64,000 bases of DNA, from contig NZ_FMCW01000012.1 of assembly GCF_900091595.1 (NCBI RefSeq), positions 152,886 to 216,885 of the forward strand. The letters run 5' to 3'. The notes under the pieces were generated by a model. That model worked only from the letters and a program-made list of their open reading frames with translations, was not told the DNA's origin and searched no databases. This document shows, one piece after another, positions 54,568-63,262 of this stretch; the stretch's first letter is position 1; each line of letters starts with the position of its first letter. The translations under genes and the position numbers were made by a program. Source of the stretch: Micromonospora haikouensis. Its GTDB lineage: Bacteria > Actinomycetota > Actinomycetes > Mycobacteriales > Micromonosporaceae.

Positions 54568-57480
54568 TCACGCCGACCGCTCCTCCCTCCGTCCCGGGTG
54601 GTCGTGGTACATGGCGAGCCGGTCCCGGACGGCCTGCCGCTGCGGGTGGTCCGTGTCGTCGAGGAGGCCGAGGGCCTCCCGGCCCCGGACGAGGGCGCCG
54701 TCGTGGTCGCCGGCCGCGCTGAGGGCCTCCGCCGACACGACCAGGGCGCGCGCCTGCCGCAGCGGGTCGGCCAGTTCGTCTCCGACGGCCCTGGCCAGGG
54801 CGGCGTCGGCCAGCGCGTCGCGGTGCCGGCCGAGGCGCAACTGCGCCTCCGCCGAGATGGTGAGGGCGTCGCACCGGATGGTGTCGTCGGTGACCCGGTC
54901 GTGCAGGCCGAGGGCGACCCGGCCCTGGGCAAGGGCGACCTCGGGCTGGCCCTCATCGAGGCTGAGTTCGGCGAGCCGGACGTGGGTGAGGCTTCGTCCA
55001 CGCAGCGAGCCGACCCGGTCCCAGACGACAAGAGCCTGTCGATAGAACGCGCGCGCCTCGTCGCGGTGCCCGAGCCGGTGGTGCGCATCGCCGAGGTTAT
55101 GGAGGGCGTACGCCTCCCCGGTGGCTTCCCCGACCGCGCGGCAGTCGGTCAGCACCTCGTGGAACGTGTCGATGGCGGTGCGGATCGCCCCAGTGCGCAG
55201 TTGTACGGAGGCGAGGTTGTGCCGACAGGCCCGCTGCAGGTCGGCGCAGCCGTTCTCCCGGGCGAGGCGCAGTGCCTCGGTGAGGAGGCGGCCAGCGCGG
55301 TGGTAGTCGTGGGTGGTGAAGTAGCTGGCGCCGAGGTTGACGAGGGTGCCGGCCCGGCCCACGTCATGACCGTCGGCAGTCGCGGTGTCGAGGGCGATCC
55401 GCAACATCTCCCGCGTGTCCTCCTGGTCGCCGGACCGGTCGAAGACCTCGTGGACGGTGTCGACGATCTGCCAGGCGTGCCGGTGGAAGCCCTCGGCCGC
55501 CGCGCGACGGACCATGGCGAGCAGATTGGGCCGTTCCGCCTCGCACCAGCGCAGGGCGGCACAGTCCGAGCCGAACGTCATCGGCGTCACCTCGCCGGGC
55601 TCGGGCAGGTCGGGAACGGCCGGCCGGTCCGGTGCCAGCAGGCCGACGGCGGTGACGGCCGTGTGCAGGTACCAGTCCAACAGCCGACGGAGCGCCAGGC
55701 GGCGCTGCTCGGGTGGCACGTCCTCCCCGGCCCGGTCGGCGGCGTACTGGCGCAACAGGTCGTGCATCCGGTACCGGCGGACGGTGTCGTGGTCGACGAG
55801 GTGGGCGCGGGCGAGCCGGTCGAGGGCCCGCTCGACTCCGGCGACGTCCACCGCCAGCATCGCCGCGGCGGCCTCGGCCCCGATGGTGCTGCCCGGGAAG
55901 AGGCCGAGCGCGAGGAAGAGCCGCGCGGGCATCGGGTCGAGTGCGTTGACCGACCAGGCGAAGACGGTCCGCAGGGTCATCTCGTCGGTGTCGTCGCCCT
56001 CGACGTCGAGCAGCCGACCGGCCAGTTCGTCGGCCAGGTCGCCGAGCCGCGCATCGGGCCGGGAACCCACGTGCTCGCCGATGACCCGCAGCGCGAGCGG
56101 CAGTCCGCCCGACAGTCGGGCCAGCGTCTCCAGCGCCGCGGGCTCCACGCCGGTGCGTCTTGCTCCGACGATCCGGCCGAGCATGCGCTGTCGTTCGAGG
56201 TGCGACAGCGGTGCGACGGTGAGGCTGCGGATGCCGTGCCGGACGCTCAGCCCGGGAAGCCGGTTGCGACTGATCACGACCGTGAAACCGGTGTCGGAGC
56301 GGGGCAGGAGCTGCCGCGCGTGGTCGGAGTCGACGACGTTGTCGAGCACGACGAGCATCCGCCGCCCGCTCATCAGGCGGTGGTACAGATCGAGGCGTCG
56401 TTCGGCCTCGGCGGGCACCCGCTCGGCCGGGACGCCGAGGGCGACGAGGAAGCGGTGCAGCGCCTCCTGCGGACGTACCGGCGGGGCCGGTCCGTGCGCC
56501 TCCGCGTTCAGGTAGAGCTGCCCGTCCGGGAACCAGCCCCGCCGGCGGTGCCCCCAGTGCCCGGCCAGGGTCGTCTTGCCGACTCCGGGCATCCCGGTCA
56601 GCACGACCGCCTTCGCAATGCCGTCGCCGGTGGCGAGAGCGTCCAGTTCGTCGAGCAGTGCCGCGTGCCCGGTGTAGTCGGGTACGTCGTTCGGCAGTTG
56701 CCGGGGCATCGGCGCGGTTGCGTCCGCGGCGGCGGGTTGGCTCCGCGCCGGCGCGGCGGTTTCGAGGGCCGCCATGTACAGCACCGGGTCGGTTCGCATC
56801 GCCCGGCGATAGCGTCGCCGGTAGACGGCGACGAAGTCCCGCGCATCTTGGGTACGACCGGCCGCCTGCAGTGCGGCGGCCCACAATCGGGCCAGCCCCT
56901 CGTCGAGCGGGTTCTCGATCAGCAATGGTTCGAGCCGGGTCAACGCCCGTTCGTGCCGGCCGGTGGCCAACTCACTCTCCGCCAGAAGTTTCTCCGCCCT
57001 GAATTGCTTCTCCCGCATATCCCGCCGCAGGTGTTCGCAACGCGCGCCGCGCAGGTCGGCGAGCGGGTCGTCCCGCCACATCTCGATTGCCCTGGTGAGC
57101 AGAGCAATTCCCCGATCATGCTGATGCCGATCAATTGCCTGCCGCGCCTCGGCGGTCAATCGCAGGAACCGGTGGTAATCGACCAGCTCCGGATCCACCG
57201 CCAGGCGGTACGCGCCGGTGCCGGGCACCCGCACCAGGGCATCCTGGAGGCCGACCAGCCGCAGGGTCGACCGCAACCTGCTGGCCAGCGTGTAGAGCAG
57301 CGGACGGCGGGCGTGGACGGCGGAATCCTGCCAGAGGAACTCCACGATGGTCTCGACCCGCACGGGATCACCGGCGTGATAGAGAAGGACGGCGAGCAGG
57401 CCGCGCTGCTTTGCCGCCCCCAGCGGGATCGCCCGACCGTCGACGGTGAGTTCAGTGGGACCCAGAATCGTGAACTCCAT
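54568..57480 (-). CDS. AfsR/SARP family regulator with NB-ARC and TPR domains
   Basis: 970 residues from the ATG at 57480; the longer upstream frame lacks coding character. Residues 1-95 are an OmpR-like winged helix (LGPTELTVDGRAIPLGAAKQRGLLAVLL...), about 95-245 a bacterial transcriptional activation domain, about 275-560 an NB-ARC ATPase (GMPGVGKTTLA Walker A near 300; MLVVLDNVVDSD Walker B), and the rest TPR repeats (YALHNLGDAHHRLGHRDEARAFY and similar). This is the AfsR architecture that activates secondary-metabolism genes. It is divergent from the GT-B-like gene, whose promoter region holds an 11-bp-pitch direct repeat of the SARP type. Confidence 0.92.
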   Translation of the reverse strand: MEFTILGPTELTVDGRAIPLGAAKQRGLLAVLLYHAGDPVRVETIVEFLWQDSAVHARRPLLYTLASRLRSTLRLVGLQDALVRVPGTGAYRLAVDPELVDYHRFLRLTAEARQAIDRHQHDRGIALLTRAIEMWRDDPLADLRGARCEHLRRDMREKQFRAEKLLAESELATGRHERALTRLEPLLIENPLDEGLARLWAAALQAAGRTQDARDFVAVYRRRYRRAMRTDPVLYMAALETAAPARSQPAAADATAPMPRQLPNDVPDYTGHAALLDELDALATGDGIAKAVVLTGMPGVGKTTLAGHWGHRRRGWFPDGQLYLNAEAHGPAPPVRPQEALHRFLVALGVPAERVPAEAERRLDLYHRLMSGRRMLVVLDNVVDSDHARQLLPRSDTGFTVVISRNRLPGLSVRHGIRSLTVAPLSHLERQRMLGRIVGARRTGVEPAALETLARLSGGLPLALRVIGEHVGSRPDARLGDLADELAGRLLDVEGDDTDEMTLRTVFAWSVNALDPMPARLFLALGLFPGSTIGAEAAAAMLAVDVAGVERALDRLARAHLVDHDTVRRYRMHDLLRQYAADRAGEDVPPEQRRLALRRLLDWYLHTAVTAVGLLAPDRPAVPDLPEPGEVTPMTFGSDCAALRWCEAERPNLLAMVRRAAAEGFHRHAWQIVDTVHEVFDRSGDQEDTREMLRIALDTATADGHDVGRAGTLVNLGASYFTTHDYHRAGRLLTEALRLARENGCADLQRACRHNLASVQLRTGAIRTAIDTFHEVLTDCRAVGEATGEAYALHNLGDAHHRLGHRDEARAFYRQALVVWDRVGSLRGRSLTHVRLAELSLDEGQPEVALAQGRVALGLHDRVTDDTIRCDALTISAEAQLRLGRHRDALADAALARAVGDELADPLRQARALVVSAEALSAAGDHDGALVRGREALGLLDDTDHPQRQAVRDRLAMYHDHPGRREERSA

Positions 57481-57601
57481 CAGCTCTCGCCCCCCACTAG
57501 ATCTTGATCGACGTTCACCTATCAATTCTTGATCCGGCCGGCCGAAAGCCACAGACCTTTCTCCACAGAGTCCAAAATCAGACATTGCCCTTCCCAGCCT
57601 C

Positions 57602-57619
57602 CTGCAAGCCCACTGCAAG
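57602..57619. promoter_or_regulatory. candidate SARP heptamer direct repeat
   Basis: CTGCAAG occurs at 57602-57608 and 57613-57619, an exact 11-bp pitch, with a related CGACAAG at 57625. SARP regulators bind heptamer direct repeats at 11-bp spacing near the -35 region. The site is about 75-90 bp before the gene at 57695. Confidence 0.45.
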
Positions 57620-57694
57620 TCGACCGACAAGGTGATCCGCAACCGGCCACTCGACGCTGATTCCCGTCCAGACAGCGGACCGGAGGGGAAGCAA

Positions 57695-58909
57695 ATGACG
57701 TCATTGGAATGGTCAACCAGCCCGATCGGAATCGACGCGGATCGCTGGGTGAGTCGATCAGGCTGTCGCACGGTGCTCGTCGTCGCCCACACCATCACGA
57801 GCTGCCAGCGGCTGCTGGACGTGATCGAGCTCGTCGAGAGCGACCCCCGGGTGCAACTGGTCTTCACGGTGGCACCGGACGTCTTCAACCCGTACGTGCG
57901 GCGGTTCCTCGACCGGCTCGGCGCGCTCGTGGTGCCCTGGCACCAGGCCGTCCGGGAGCGGTTCGACCTCGGCCTCGCCGCCGCCTACGGCGGGCTGCAC
58001 CAGTTGCACGCGCCCCTGCTGCTGATGGCCCACGGGGCGGGGCACAGCAAACGGGTGCGCCCCGCGCCGTTCGGCGGACCGGTGCTCGCGGAGCCGCCCG
58101 TGTACGGCCTCGACGCGCAGCGGCTGACCCATGGCGGGCGGGTGCTCCCGACGGCCCTCGCCCTCTCCCACGACGGCGAACTGGAGGTGCTGCGCCGGCA
58201 GTGCCCCGAGGCGGTCGAGGCCGCGGTGGTCGTCGGCGACCCCTGCGTCGACCGGCTCGTCGCCAGCCTCCCCCGACGCTCGGACTACCGGCGGGAGATG
58301 GGTCTCGACGAGCAGCAACAACTCGTCGTGGTCTCCTCCACCTGGGGCAGGGACGGTGTCTTCGGTCGCTGGCCGGACCTTCTTCCGCAGTTGATGACGC
58401 AGCTCCCGCCGCAGCGGTACCGGATCGCAGCGCTCCTGCACCCGGCCGTGTGGGACGCGCACGGGCACCGCCAGATCCGCGCCTGGCTCCGGGACTGCCG
58501 CGACGGCGGGCTGCTGCTGCCCGATCCGACCGTCGACTGGCGCGGCCCCGTGGTCGCCGCCGACCACGTCATCGGCGATCACGGCTCCGTCACCGCCTAC
58601 GCCGCCGCCATCGGACGCCCGACCCTGCTGCTGCCCGGTCCCCGGTCGATGAGCGCCGCCGGCACGGCCCAGCACCTGCTCGCCACCAACGCGACCCACC
58701 TGGACCCGCACCGGCCGCTGCCACCCCAGCTCGTCCCGGCCGCGACGGTCGACCCGCAGGCGGTGATGGCCGCGCTGACCGCCCGGCCGGGGGAGGCCGG
58801 CGTGCTGTTGCGGCGCACCATGTACCGGCTGCTCGAGCTTGCCGAGCCGGGCCGGCACCGGCAGACCGCCCCGGTGCCGATGCCGGTGCCGCTGGGCGGC
58901 CGGGCATGA
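57695..58909 (+). CDS. GT-B-fold protein, glycosyltransferase/CDP-glycerol glycerophosphotransferase-like
   Basis: 404 residues, ATG at 57695 with GGAGGGGAAG upstream. There is an N-terminal Rossmann-like half (TVLVVAHTITSCQRLLDVIELVESD...) and a C-terminal half with VVVSSTWGRDG, then ADHVIGDHGSVTAYAAAIGRPTLLL, the D-x-x-x-x-D-x-x-S-x-x-x-x-x-A pattern shared by polyol-phosphate polymerases and GT-B transferases. Substrate unknown. It is the likely target of the adjacent SARP and is coupled to the next gene (ATGA). Confidence 0.7.
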   Translation: MTSLEWSTSPIGIDADRWVSRSGCRTVLVVAHTITSCQRLLDVIELVESDPRVQLVFTVAPDVFNPYVRRFLDRLGALVVPWHQAVRERFDLGLAAAYGGLHQLHAPLLLMAHGAGHSKRVRPAPFGGPVLAEPPVYGLDAQRLTHGGRVLPTALALSHDGELEVLRRQCPEAVEAAVVVGDPCVDRLVASLPRRSDYRREMGLDEQQQLVVVSSTWGRDGVFGRWPDLLPQLMTQLPPQRYRIAALLHPAVWDAHGHRQIRAWLRDCRDGGLLLPDPTVDWRGPVVAADHVIGDHGSVTAYAAAIGRPTLLLPGPRSMSAAGTAQHLLATNATHLDPHRPLPPQLVPAATVDPQAVMAALTARPGEAGVLLRRTMYRLLELAEPGRHRQTAPVPMPVPLGGRA

Positions 58910-59601
58910 GCGCCGCAGCCGAGCCCGTCGTCGTCGCGCTGCCGCCGGGTGGCCCACTGCCCCGCGCGGCACGGCTCGCCGACGTCGTGGTGACCATCAC
59001 CGGCGGCGATCCGACCCGGGTCGGCGCGAGCCTGCTCACGGCATACCCCGGGATCGCCCTCGCCGTCGTCGGCACCCCGGCGGACGACGTCACCGTCGGC
59101 GTACGCAACGGCCCGCCGCTGGATCTCGGCCAGGTTGCCCCGCCCGGCCGGCTGACCGTCGGGCTGCTCGCCACGGCGGCCCGGCTGCTGCACACCCGCT
59201 GGGCCGCCGGAACCCTCCACCACCGACGGACCGCACCGGACGCGCTACGCCTCGCCCGCGCCGCCGCCCGCCTCGTCGAGCAGGCGGAGCACCGCGGGCA
59301 ACCGGGGAGAGGCGAGCCGGTCGAAGACGTCGGCGGCCTCCCGGTAGTGCTGCCGTGCGGCCTCGTCGTCGCCGCGCCGCCGCGCGATGCGGCCGAGCAG
59401 CACCACCGCCTCTGCCCGCTCGTTGTCCGACCCGAGGTCGGTCATCCGGCGCATCGCCTCGGCGGCGCAGCGCTCTGCGGCGGCCAGGTCACCGAGGCCG
59501 AGGTGGGCGTCGGCCAGCCCGGACAGCACCCGCACGGCGTTGTACGGGTCGACGTCGGACAGCCCGGCGAAGATCTCCCCGGCCTCCGTCAACAGCGGTA
59601 G
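58906..59601 (+). CDS. unknown protein, probably run-on at its 3' end
   Basis: 231 residues, ATG at 58906, 4-base overlap with the gene before. Residues 1-125 look genuine (VVVALPPGGPLPRAARLADVVVTITGGDPTRVGASLL...ARAAARLVEQAEH). Beyond about base 59300 the codon usage loses its G/C third-position bias and the frame simply reads antisense through the end of the STAND gene, giving a 357-bp convergent overlap. The original stop was probably lost at a recombination boundary. No known domain is recognised. Confidence 0.6.
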   Translation: MSAAAEPVVVALPPGGPLPRAARLADVVVTITGGDPTRVGASLLTAYPGIALAVVGTPADDVTVGVRNGPPLDLGQVAPPGRLTVGLLATAARLLHTRWAAGTLHHRRTAPDALRLARAAARLVEQAEHRGQPGRGEPVEDVGGLPVVLPCGLVVAAPPRDAAEQHHRLCPLVVRPEVGHPAHRLGGAALCGGQVTEAEVGVGQPGQHPHGVVRVDVGQPGEDLPGLRQQR

Positions 59602-61425
59602 CGCGTCGGCGGGTCGACCGGTCCGGGTGAGCAGCATGCCCAGGTTGAGGCAGGACAGGCCCACGCTCCGCGCGTCCGGCAGCGCCCGCCGCCCGGCGAG
59701 CACCCGGGCGTACGCCTCCGCCGCCTGTTCTTCCTGGCCGGTGTCGGCGTAGAGGGTGGCCAGGCCCTCCTCGGCGTCGACGACCCCCTGGGCGTCACCC
59801 GCCTGGCGGTACCGGTCGACCGCCGCCCGCCCGTGCTGCTCGGCCTCGTCGTACGCGCCGACCCGGCTGCGGGCCCGCGCCAGCCGCTTGAGCATGTCCG
59901 CCTCGGCCCACACGTTCCCCCAGGCTCGGGCCGCCCGCACGCCAAGATCATCGATTTCCAGCCGGTCCCGGTAGTTCTTCACGTAGAGCAGCAGGGGCCA
60001 CATCACGTCGCTGAGCTGCCAGGCCAGCTCGTGGTGCCCCAGGCCGAAGGCGACCCGGCCCGCCTCCATCAGGTTGCCCCGCTCCCGATCCAGCCAGGCG
60101 AGGGCGGCGGCGCGGTCGGCGAACTCGGGCGGCCCCTCCAGGGGCCGCAGGAAGGTGTACGGCAGCCGCCGCCGGTAGGGGGTCACCACCAGGTCCGCCC
60201 GGCGCGCGGCGGCGAGGTAGAACTCCAGCATCGTGCGTACCACCGCCTGCCGGTCGGCCTCCGGGTCGTGCTGCTCCGCCACCTCGCGGGCGCAGAGCCG
60301 AAGGAGGTCGTGGAGCCGGAAGCGGTCCTCGGACACCTCGTCCAGCAGGCTCGCGTCCAGCAGCTCACCCACCAGCGCCGCCACCCGGGCCGCGTCGCCG
60401 GGCCCCGCGTCGGCCACCGCCGCGACCAGGTCCACCCCGAACTCCGTCCCCGGGTGCAGGGCCAGCCTGCGGTACAACACCGACGCCTCCGGCGTCAGCG
60501 CCTGGTACGAGCACTGGAACATCGCCCTGATCGGCGAACCGTCCACCGTCGAGAGCCGGGCCAGCCGCTGCGCCTCGTCGGCCAGCTCGGCGACAATCCG
60601 TCGCACCGTCAGCTTGGGACGGAAGGCAAGCAGGCCGGCCGCCACGACGAGCGCGATGGGCAGCCCGCCGCAGAGCCCCGCCAACTCCCCGGCCGGCCCG
60701 GACTCCCGCAGGATCCGCTCCGGGCCCACCGCCCGCCCCAGCAACTCCACCGCCTGCTCGGCCGGCAACGGACCCACGTCGAGCATGCAGGCCCCGTCGG
60801 GCAGCAACCCGGTCAACCGACGCCGGCTGGTCACCACCACCACCGCGGACGTCGAGGCCGGCAGCAGGTGCCTGACCTGGCCCGCCGAGAACGCGTCGTC
60901 GAGCAGCACCAGCAGCGACCTGTCCGCGGTCACCGAACGGTAGAGGGCGACCTGCTCGGCCAGGTCCACGGGGATGCGGTCCGGCGCCACCCCGAGGGCC
61001 CGGAGGAAGGCGCCCAGCGCCACCCCCGGATCCAGCGGCCGGTCGCCGCTGAACCCCCGCAGGTCGGCATGGAGCTGACCATCCACGAACCGGTCCCGAT
61101 TGCCGTGGGCCCACTGTCTCGCCAGCGCCGACTTACCCACGCCGCCGGGCCCGCACAGCACGGCGATGCTGTTTGCGCCCTCAGCGAGCAGGCTGTCCAG
61201 TGCTGACAACTCACTCAGTCGGGCGGTGAAATTCCGCGACGGGGCAGGCAGTTGCCGGGGAACCGGAAAACGATCGGCGGGAACGCCGTTGAAATGCACA
61301 CCCCCGTGGATCACGCCGGCTTGGATGCTGGATCCGGACACGTGACCCGACTGCTCGTTGGACGTGGCGGACGTTACCGCTTCCCCGGCCCCGCGGAATT
61401 CCGTTCCCAATCGCCGCGCCCCCAT
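59245..61425 (-). CDS. NLR-like STAND ATPase (NB-ARC + TPR) with N-terminal amyloid signalling motif
   Basis: 726 residues from the ATG at 61425; a GTG at 61485 would overlap the effector gene. The first 50 residues are disordered except for a 13-residue motif at 33-45, SIQAGVIHGGVHF, preceded by GHVSGS. This belongs to the RHIM/PP-like bacterial amyloid motif class found in actinobacterial NLRs. An NB-ARC domain follows: Walker A GPGGVGKSALA (about 90-100), Walker B SLLVLLDDAFS, sensor TSRRRLTG and GLCGGLPIAL. After a winged-helix-like region come TPR repeats to the end. It probably senses a ligand by its TPR part, oligomerises, and templates amyloid folding of the small protein encoded just upstream. 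Confidence 0.9.
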   Translation of the reverse strand: MGARRLGTEFRGAGEAVTSATSNEQSGHVSGSSIQAGVIHGGVHFNGVPADRFPVPRQLPAPSRNFTARLSELSALDSLLAEGANSIAVLCGPGGVGKSALARQWAHGNRDRFVDGQLHADLRGFSGDRPLDPGVALGAFLRALGVAPDRIPVDLAEQVALYRSVTADRSLLVLLDDAFSAGQVRHLLPASTSAVVVVTSRRRLTGLLPDGACMLDVGPLPAEQAVELLGRAVGPERILRESGPAGELAGLCGGLPIALVVAAGLLAFRPKLTVRRIVAELADEAQRLARLSTVDGSPIRAMFQCSYQALTPEASVLYRRLALHPGTEFGVDLVAAVADAGPGDAARVAALVGELLDASLLDEVSEDRFRLHDLLRLCAREVAEQHDPEADRQAVVRTMLEFYLAAARRADLVVTPYRRRLPYTFLRPLEGPPEFADRAAALAWLDRERGNLMEAGRVAFGLGHHELAWQLSDVMWPLLLYVKNYRDRLEIDDLGVRAARAWGNVWAEADMLKRLARARSRVGAYDEAEQHGRAAVDRYRQAGDAQGVVDAEEGLATLYADTGQEEQAAEAYARVLAGRRALPDARSVGLSCLNLGMLLTRTGRPADALPLLTEAGEIFAGLSDVDPYNAVRVLSGLADAHLGLGDLAAAERCAAEAMRRMTDLGSDNERAEAVVLLGRIARRRGDDEAARQHYREAADVFDRLASPRLPAVLRLLDEAGGGAGEA

Positions 61426-61456
61426 ACGACTCGCCGAAGACCCATTGAGGGCATGC

Positions 61457-61837
61457 CTAGAAAATGATGTCCCCCTGCACGTCACGCGCTTGGACGACCT
61501 TCCCGGCCGTCCCGCTGAAGTGGTTCACCACCTGGCCCTGAACAGCGACGACGCCCGCCCGCGACAGCCTGCGCCACTCTTCGTCGAGGGCAGCGGCGAA
61601 GTCGGGATCCCGGGCCATCACGTCAGCCAGAGCCGAGGCGAGCGCGGCCTGTCGCCAACGCTCCTGCGGATGCTCGATCGCGGCATCAAGGACAGCCGAC
61701 TCCTGCGTTTCCGCCCCGAACCGGGCGCGGACCAGTTGGAACAGCGAGCTGATCGCACTTCGGGCGCCGGCCGCGAGGACCTCCGCCCCCTTGGTCGACA
61801 ACGCCGTGGCGACAGCAAGGACTACCTGATCCTCCAC
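61457..61837 (-). CDS. putative Bell-type cell-death effector with C-terminal amyloid motif
   Basis: 126 residues, GTG at 61837, 31 bp before the NLR gene on the same strand. The N-terminal 40 residues are a hydrophobic/glycine-alanine helix region (MEDQVVLAVATALSTKGAEVLAAG...) ending in a basic patch (LVRARF), the layout of bacterial Bell domains thought to insert into membranes like fungal HeLo and MLKL four-helix bundles. A middle helical section (residues 50-95) has conserved-looking Arg and Glu. The protein ends exactly at the 13-residue core VVQARDVQGDIIF (114-126), preceded by HFSGTAGK. This core aligns without gaps with SIQAGVIHGGVHF of the NLR (Q, A, G and F identical, V/I conservative). 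The Bell assignment is inference; the motif match is seen. Confidence 0.8.
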   Translation of the reverse strand: MEDQVVLAVATALSTKGAEVLAAGARSAISSLFQLVRARFGAETQESAVLDAAIEHPQERWRQAALASALADVMARDPDFAAALDEEWRRLSRAGVVAVQGQVVNHFSGTAGKVVQARDVQGDIIF

Positions 61838-61866
61838 ACGCGCCCCCCGAATCAGGATTCACATAG

Positions 61867-61899
61867 ACGTTAGGCGTTTCAGGTTTCGATCAGCCTAAC
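61867..61899. promoter_or_regulatory. inverted repeat upstream of the effector-NLR operon
   Basis: CGTTAGGC (61867-61874) and GCCTAACG (61892-61899) are perfect 8-bp arms around a 17-nt centre, 30 bp before the effector start. It could be an operator or an RNA hairpin in the leader. Confidence 0.5.
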
Positions 61900-62327
61900 G
61901 CATTCAGTCAACAGCCCGAGCCTTCGACAAGCGCCGAAGACAACCGCATTGCATCCAGCTTTCATAACGCTCAAGAACTAATTAATGCGGCATATGCCCT
62001 AGGTTAAATGAAATACGCCATTTCGGGCATAATGCGACCAGGCACCCCGAAGATCGATTGTCACTCCTAGGGAGCTAGTCTCGCCGTGGTTTCAATACCG
62101 GCTTCACGGCCACCGTTGCAAACTCGTCATCGAATCATCGGCACTTCACTCAGAGTAGTTGAGCGAACTCAGACTGAAGTCCTTTAGATTGGAACAGCCT
62201 CAATGTGTTCATCATCCTGGTACAAGTGGTTCGCCTCCATCGGCTTGCCCTACTTGATCTATTAGTGAATCTTCGGACGGCCTGAAAAGCTGCCGCCTAT
62301 TCAACGCAGTTACTGCGGTCGCGTTAC
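61900..62327. other. low-GC non-coding region
   Basis: About 430 bp with many AT-rich words (CTAATTAATGCGGCATATG, GATCTATTAGTGAATC), clearly below the GC content of the rest of the window. No reading frame shows coding bias. It probably holds the promoter of the effector-NLR operon and is likely to mark the edge of horizontally acquired DNA. No tRNA or repeat is recognised. Confidence 0.5.
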
Positions 62328-62361
62328 GTGTGCGCTGCCGGCCGTGGCCGGCAGCGCACAC
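62328..62361. terminator. strong perfect hairpin
   Basis: GTGTGCGCTGCCGGCC (62328-62343) pairs base for base with GGCCGGCAGCGCACAC (62346-62361), with only GT between. No gene ends just before it on either strand, so its role as a terminator is uncertain. Confidence 0.6.
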
Positions 62362-62734
62362 TCCCTTCCAGCGCCCTCGATGCGACGACTCGCCAGAGAC
62401 ATCCGACTCGGGACGCTCCGGACGCTGGCGGCTCCCTGGCAGGCGTGGACAGCCGGGCCCCGCCGGAAGCCACCCGACCCGTCCTGTCGCCAGCACGGTG
62501 AGACGACGCCCGGTTCCGACCAAAAAGCCGTCCCCCTGCTGCCGCCCACAACCCCGCTACGGCACGATCAACGCGACGCCCGACACGGCGAGATCGAGCT
62601 CCAGCGCGGTGAGTCATTCGTGTCGAGGACAGGGAGCGTCCCGCCGGTCCACCGGTGGCGGCTGGTGGTCGCGGTGACGTCCCGGTAGTTTCGGGTCGAA
62701 TGCGGTTTCTGTCTTTGATCGGGGAGTCGGCTTC
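62362..62734. other. gene-free stretch before the DUF6244-like gene
   Basis: About 370 bp with normal GC but no frame that keeps coding-type third positions throughout; open frames on both strands are Arg/Ser/Pro-rich and look like shadows. The region just before 62735 should contain the promoter. Short coding-like fragments on the minus strand near 62570-62610 are too short to assign. Confidence 0.4.
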
Positions 62735-63262
62735 GTGTCGCACATCGAGAGGATCACCGGTGAGTTGCGTGCGCTCTCGGCGGGTGTCGAGCGTGCGCAG
62801 GGTCTGGTGGCTGCTGCCCGTGATCAGGCGCAGGAGGTGGCGCTGCGGGCTGCGGGTGCCGGTTTCGTCGCGGTGGCGGCGGGGCTGACGCGGGTCGGCA
62901 GCGCCATCGCGGCGGTTCAGGGCGGCCTGGGCAGTGTTTCCGCTTCGATCGGGGAGGCGGCGAAGGCGACTGCGGCGGTGCCGCGCGAGGCCACCTCGCA
63001 GGAGACGATCGCCGGGTTGGGCCCTGTTCAGGCCGCGGTGGGCAGCGCGCGCGACGTCACGGCCGGCGTCATCGCCCAGGTCGGTGAGGCACAGCAGCTC
63101 GTTGCGATGATCCTTCAGGGTGGGCAGCCCGGTCCGCTGCTCCAGTCCCTCGACGGCATCAGGCAGGTTCTGGTCCTGGTGGTCGCGCGCACCGGCACCG
63201 CCCGGCAGCATGTCGAGGCGGCGATCGCCGAGGCGCGACAGCTCGGCTCCTCGGGAAACTGA
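62735..63262 (+). CDS. DUF6244-like helical protein
   Basis: 175 residues, GTG at 62735 with GGGGAG nine bases upstream. It is almost entirely helical: a heptad-rich N-terminus (ITGELRALSAGVERAQGLVAAARDQAQEVALRA), Ala/Gly-rich middle and a C-terminal helix (RQHVEAAIAEARQLG). The pattern resembles WXG100-like or coiled-coil substrates and a family known to me mainly from Micromonosporaceae (DUF6244). No enzyme motif. Function unknown. Confidence 0.75.
   Translation: MSHIERITGELRALSAGVERAQGLVAAARDQAQEVALRAAGAGFVAVAAGLTRVGSAIAAVQGGLGSVSASIGEAAKATAAVPREATSQETIAGLGPVQAAVGSARDVTAGVIAQVGEAQQLVAMILQGGQPGPLLQSLDGIRQVLVLVVARTGTARQHVEAAIAEARQLGSSGN

Noticed and set aside
62560..62620. A minus-strand fragment reading LTALELDLAVSGVALIVP, recalling lanthipeptide leader sequences.
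   Set aside because: It is only about 18 codons, has no core peptide, and no modifying enzyme is encoded nearby.
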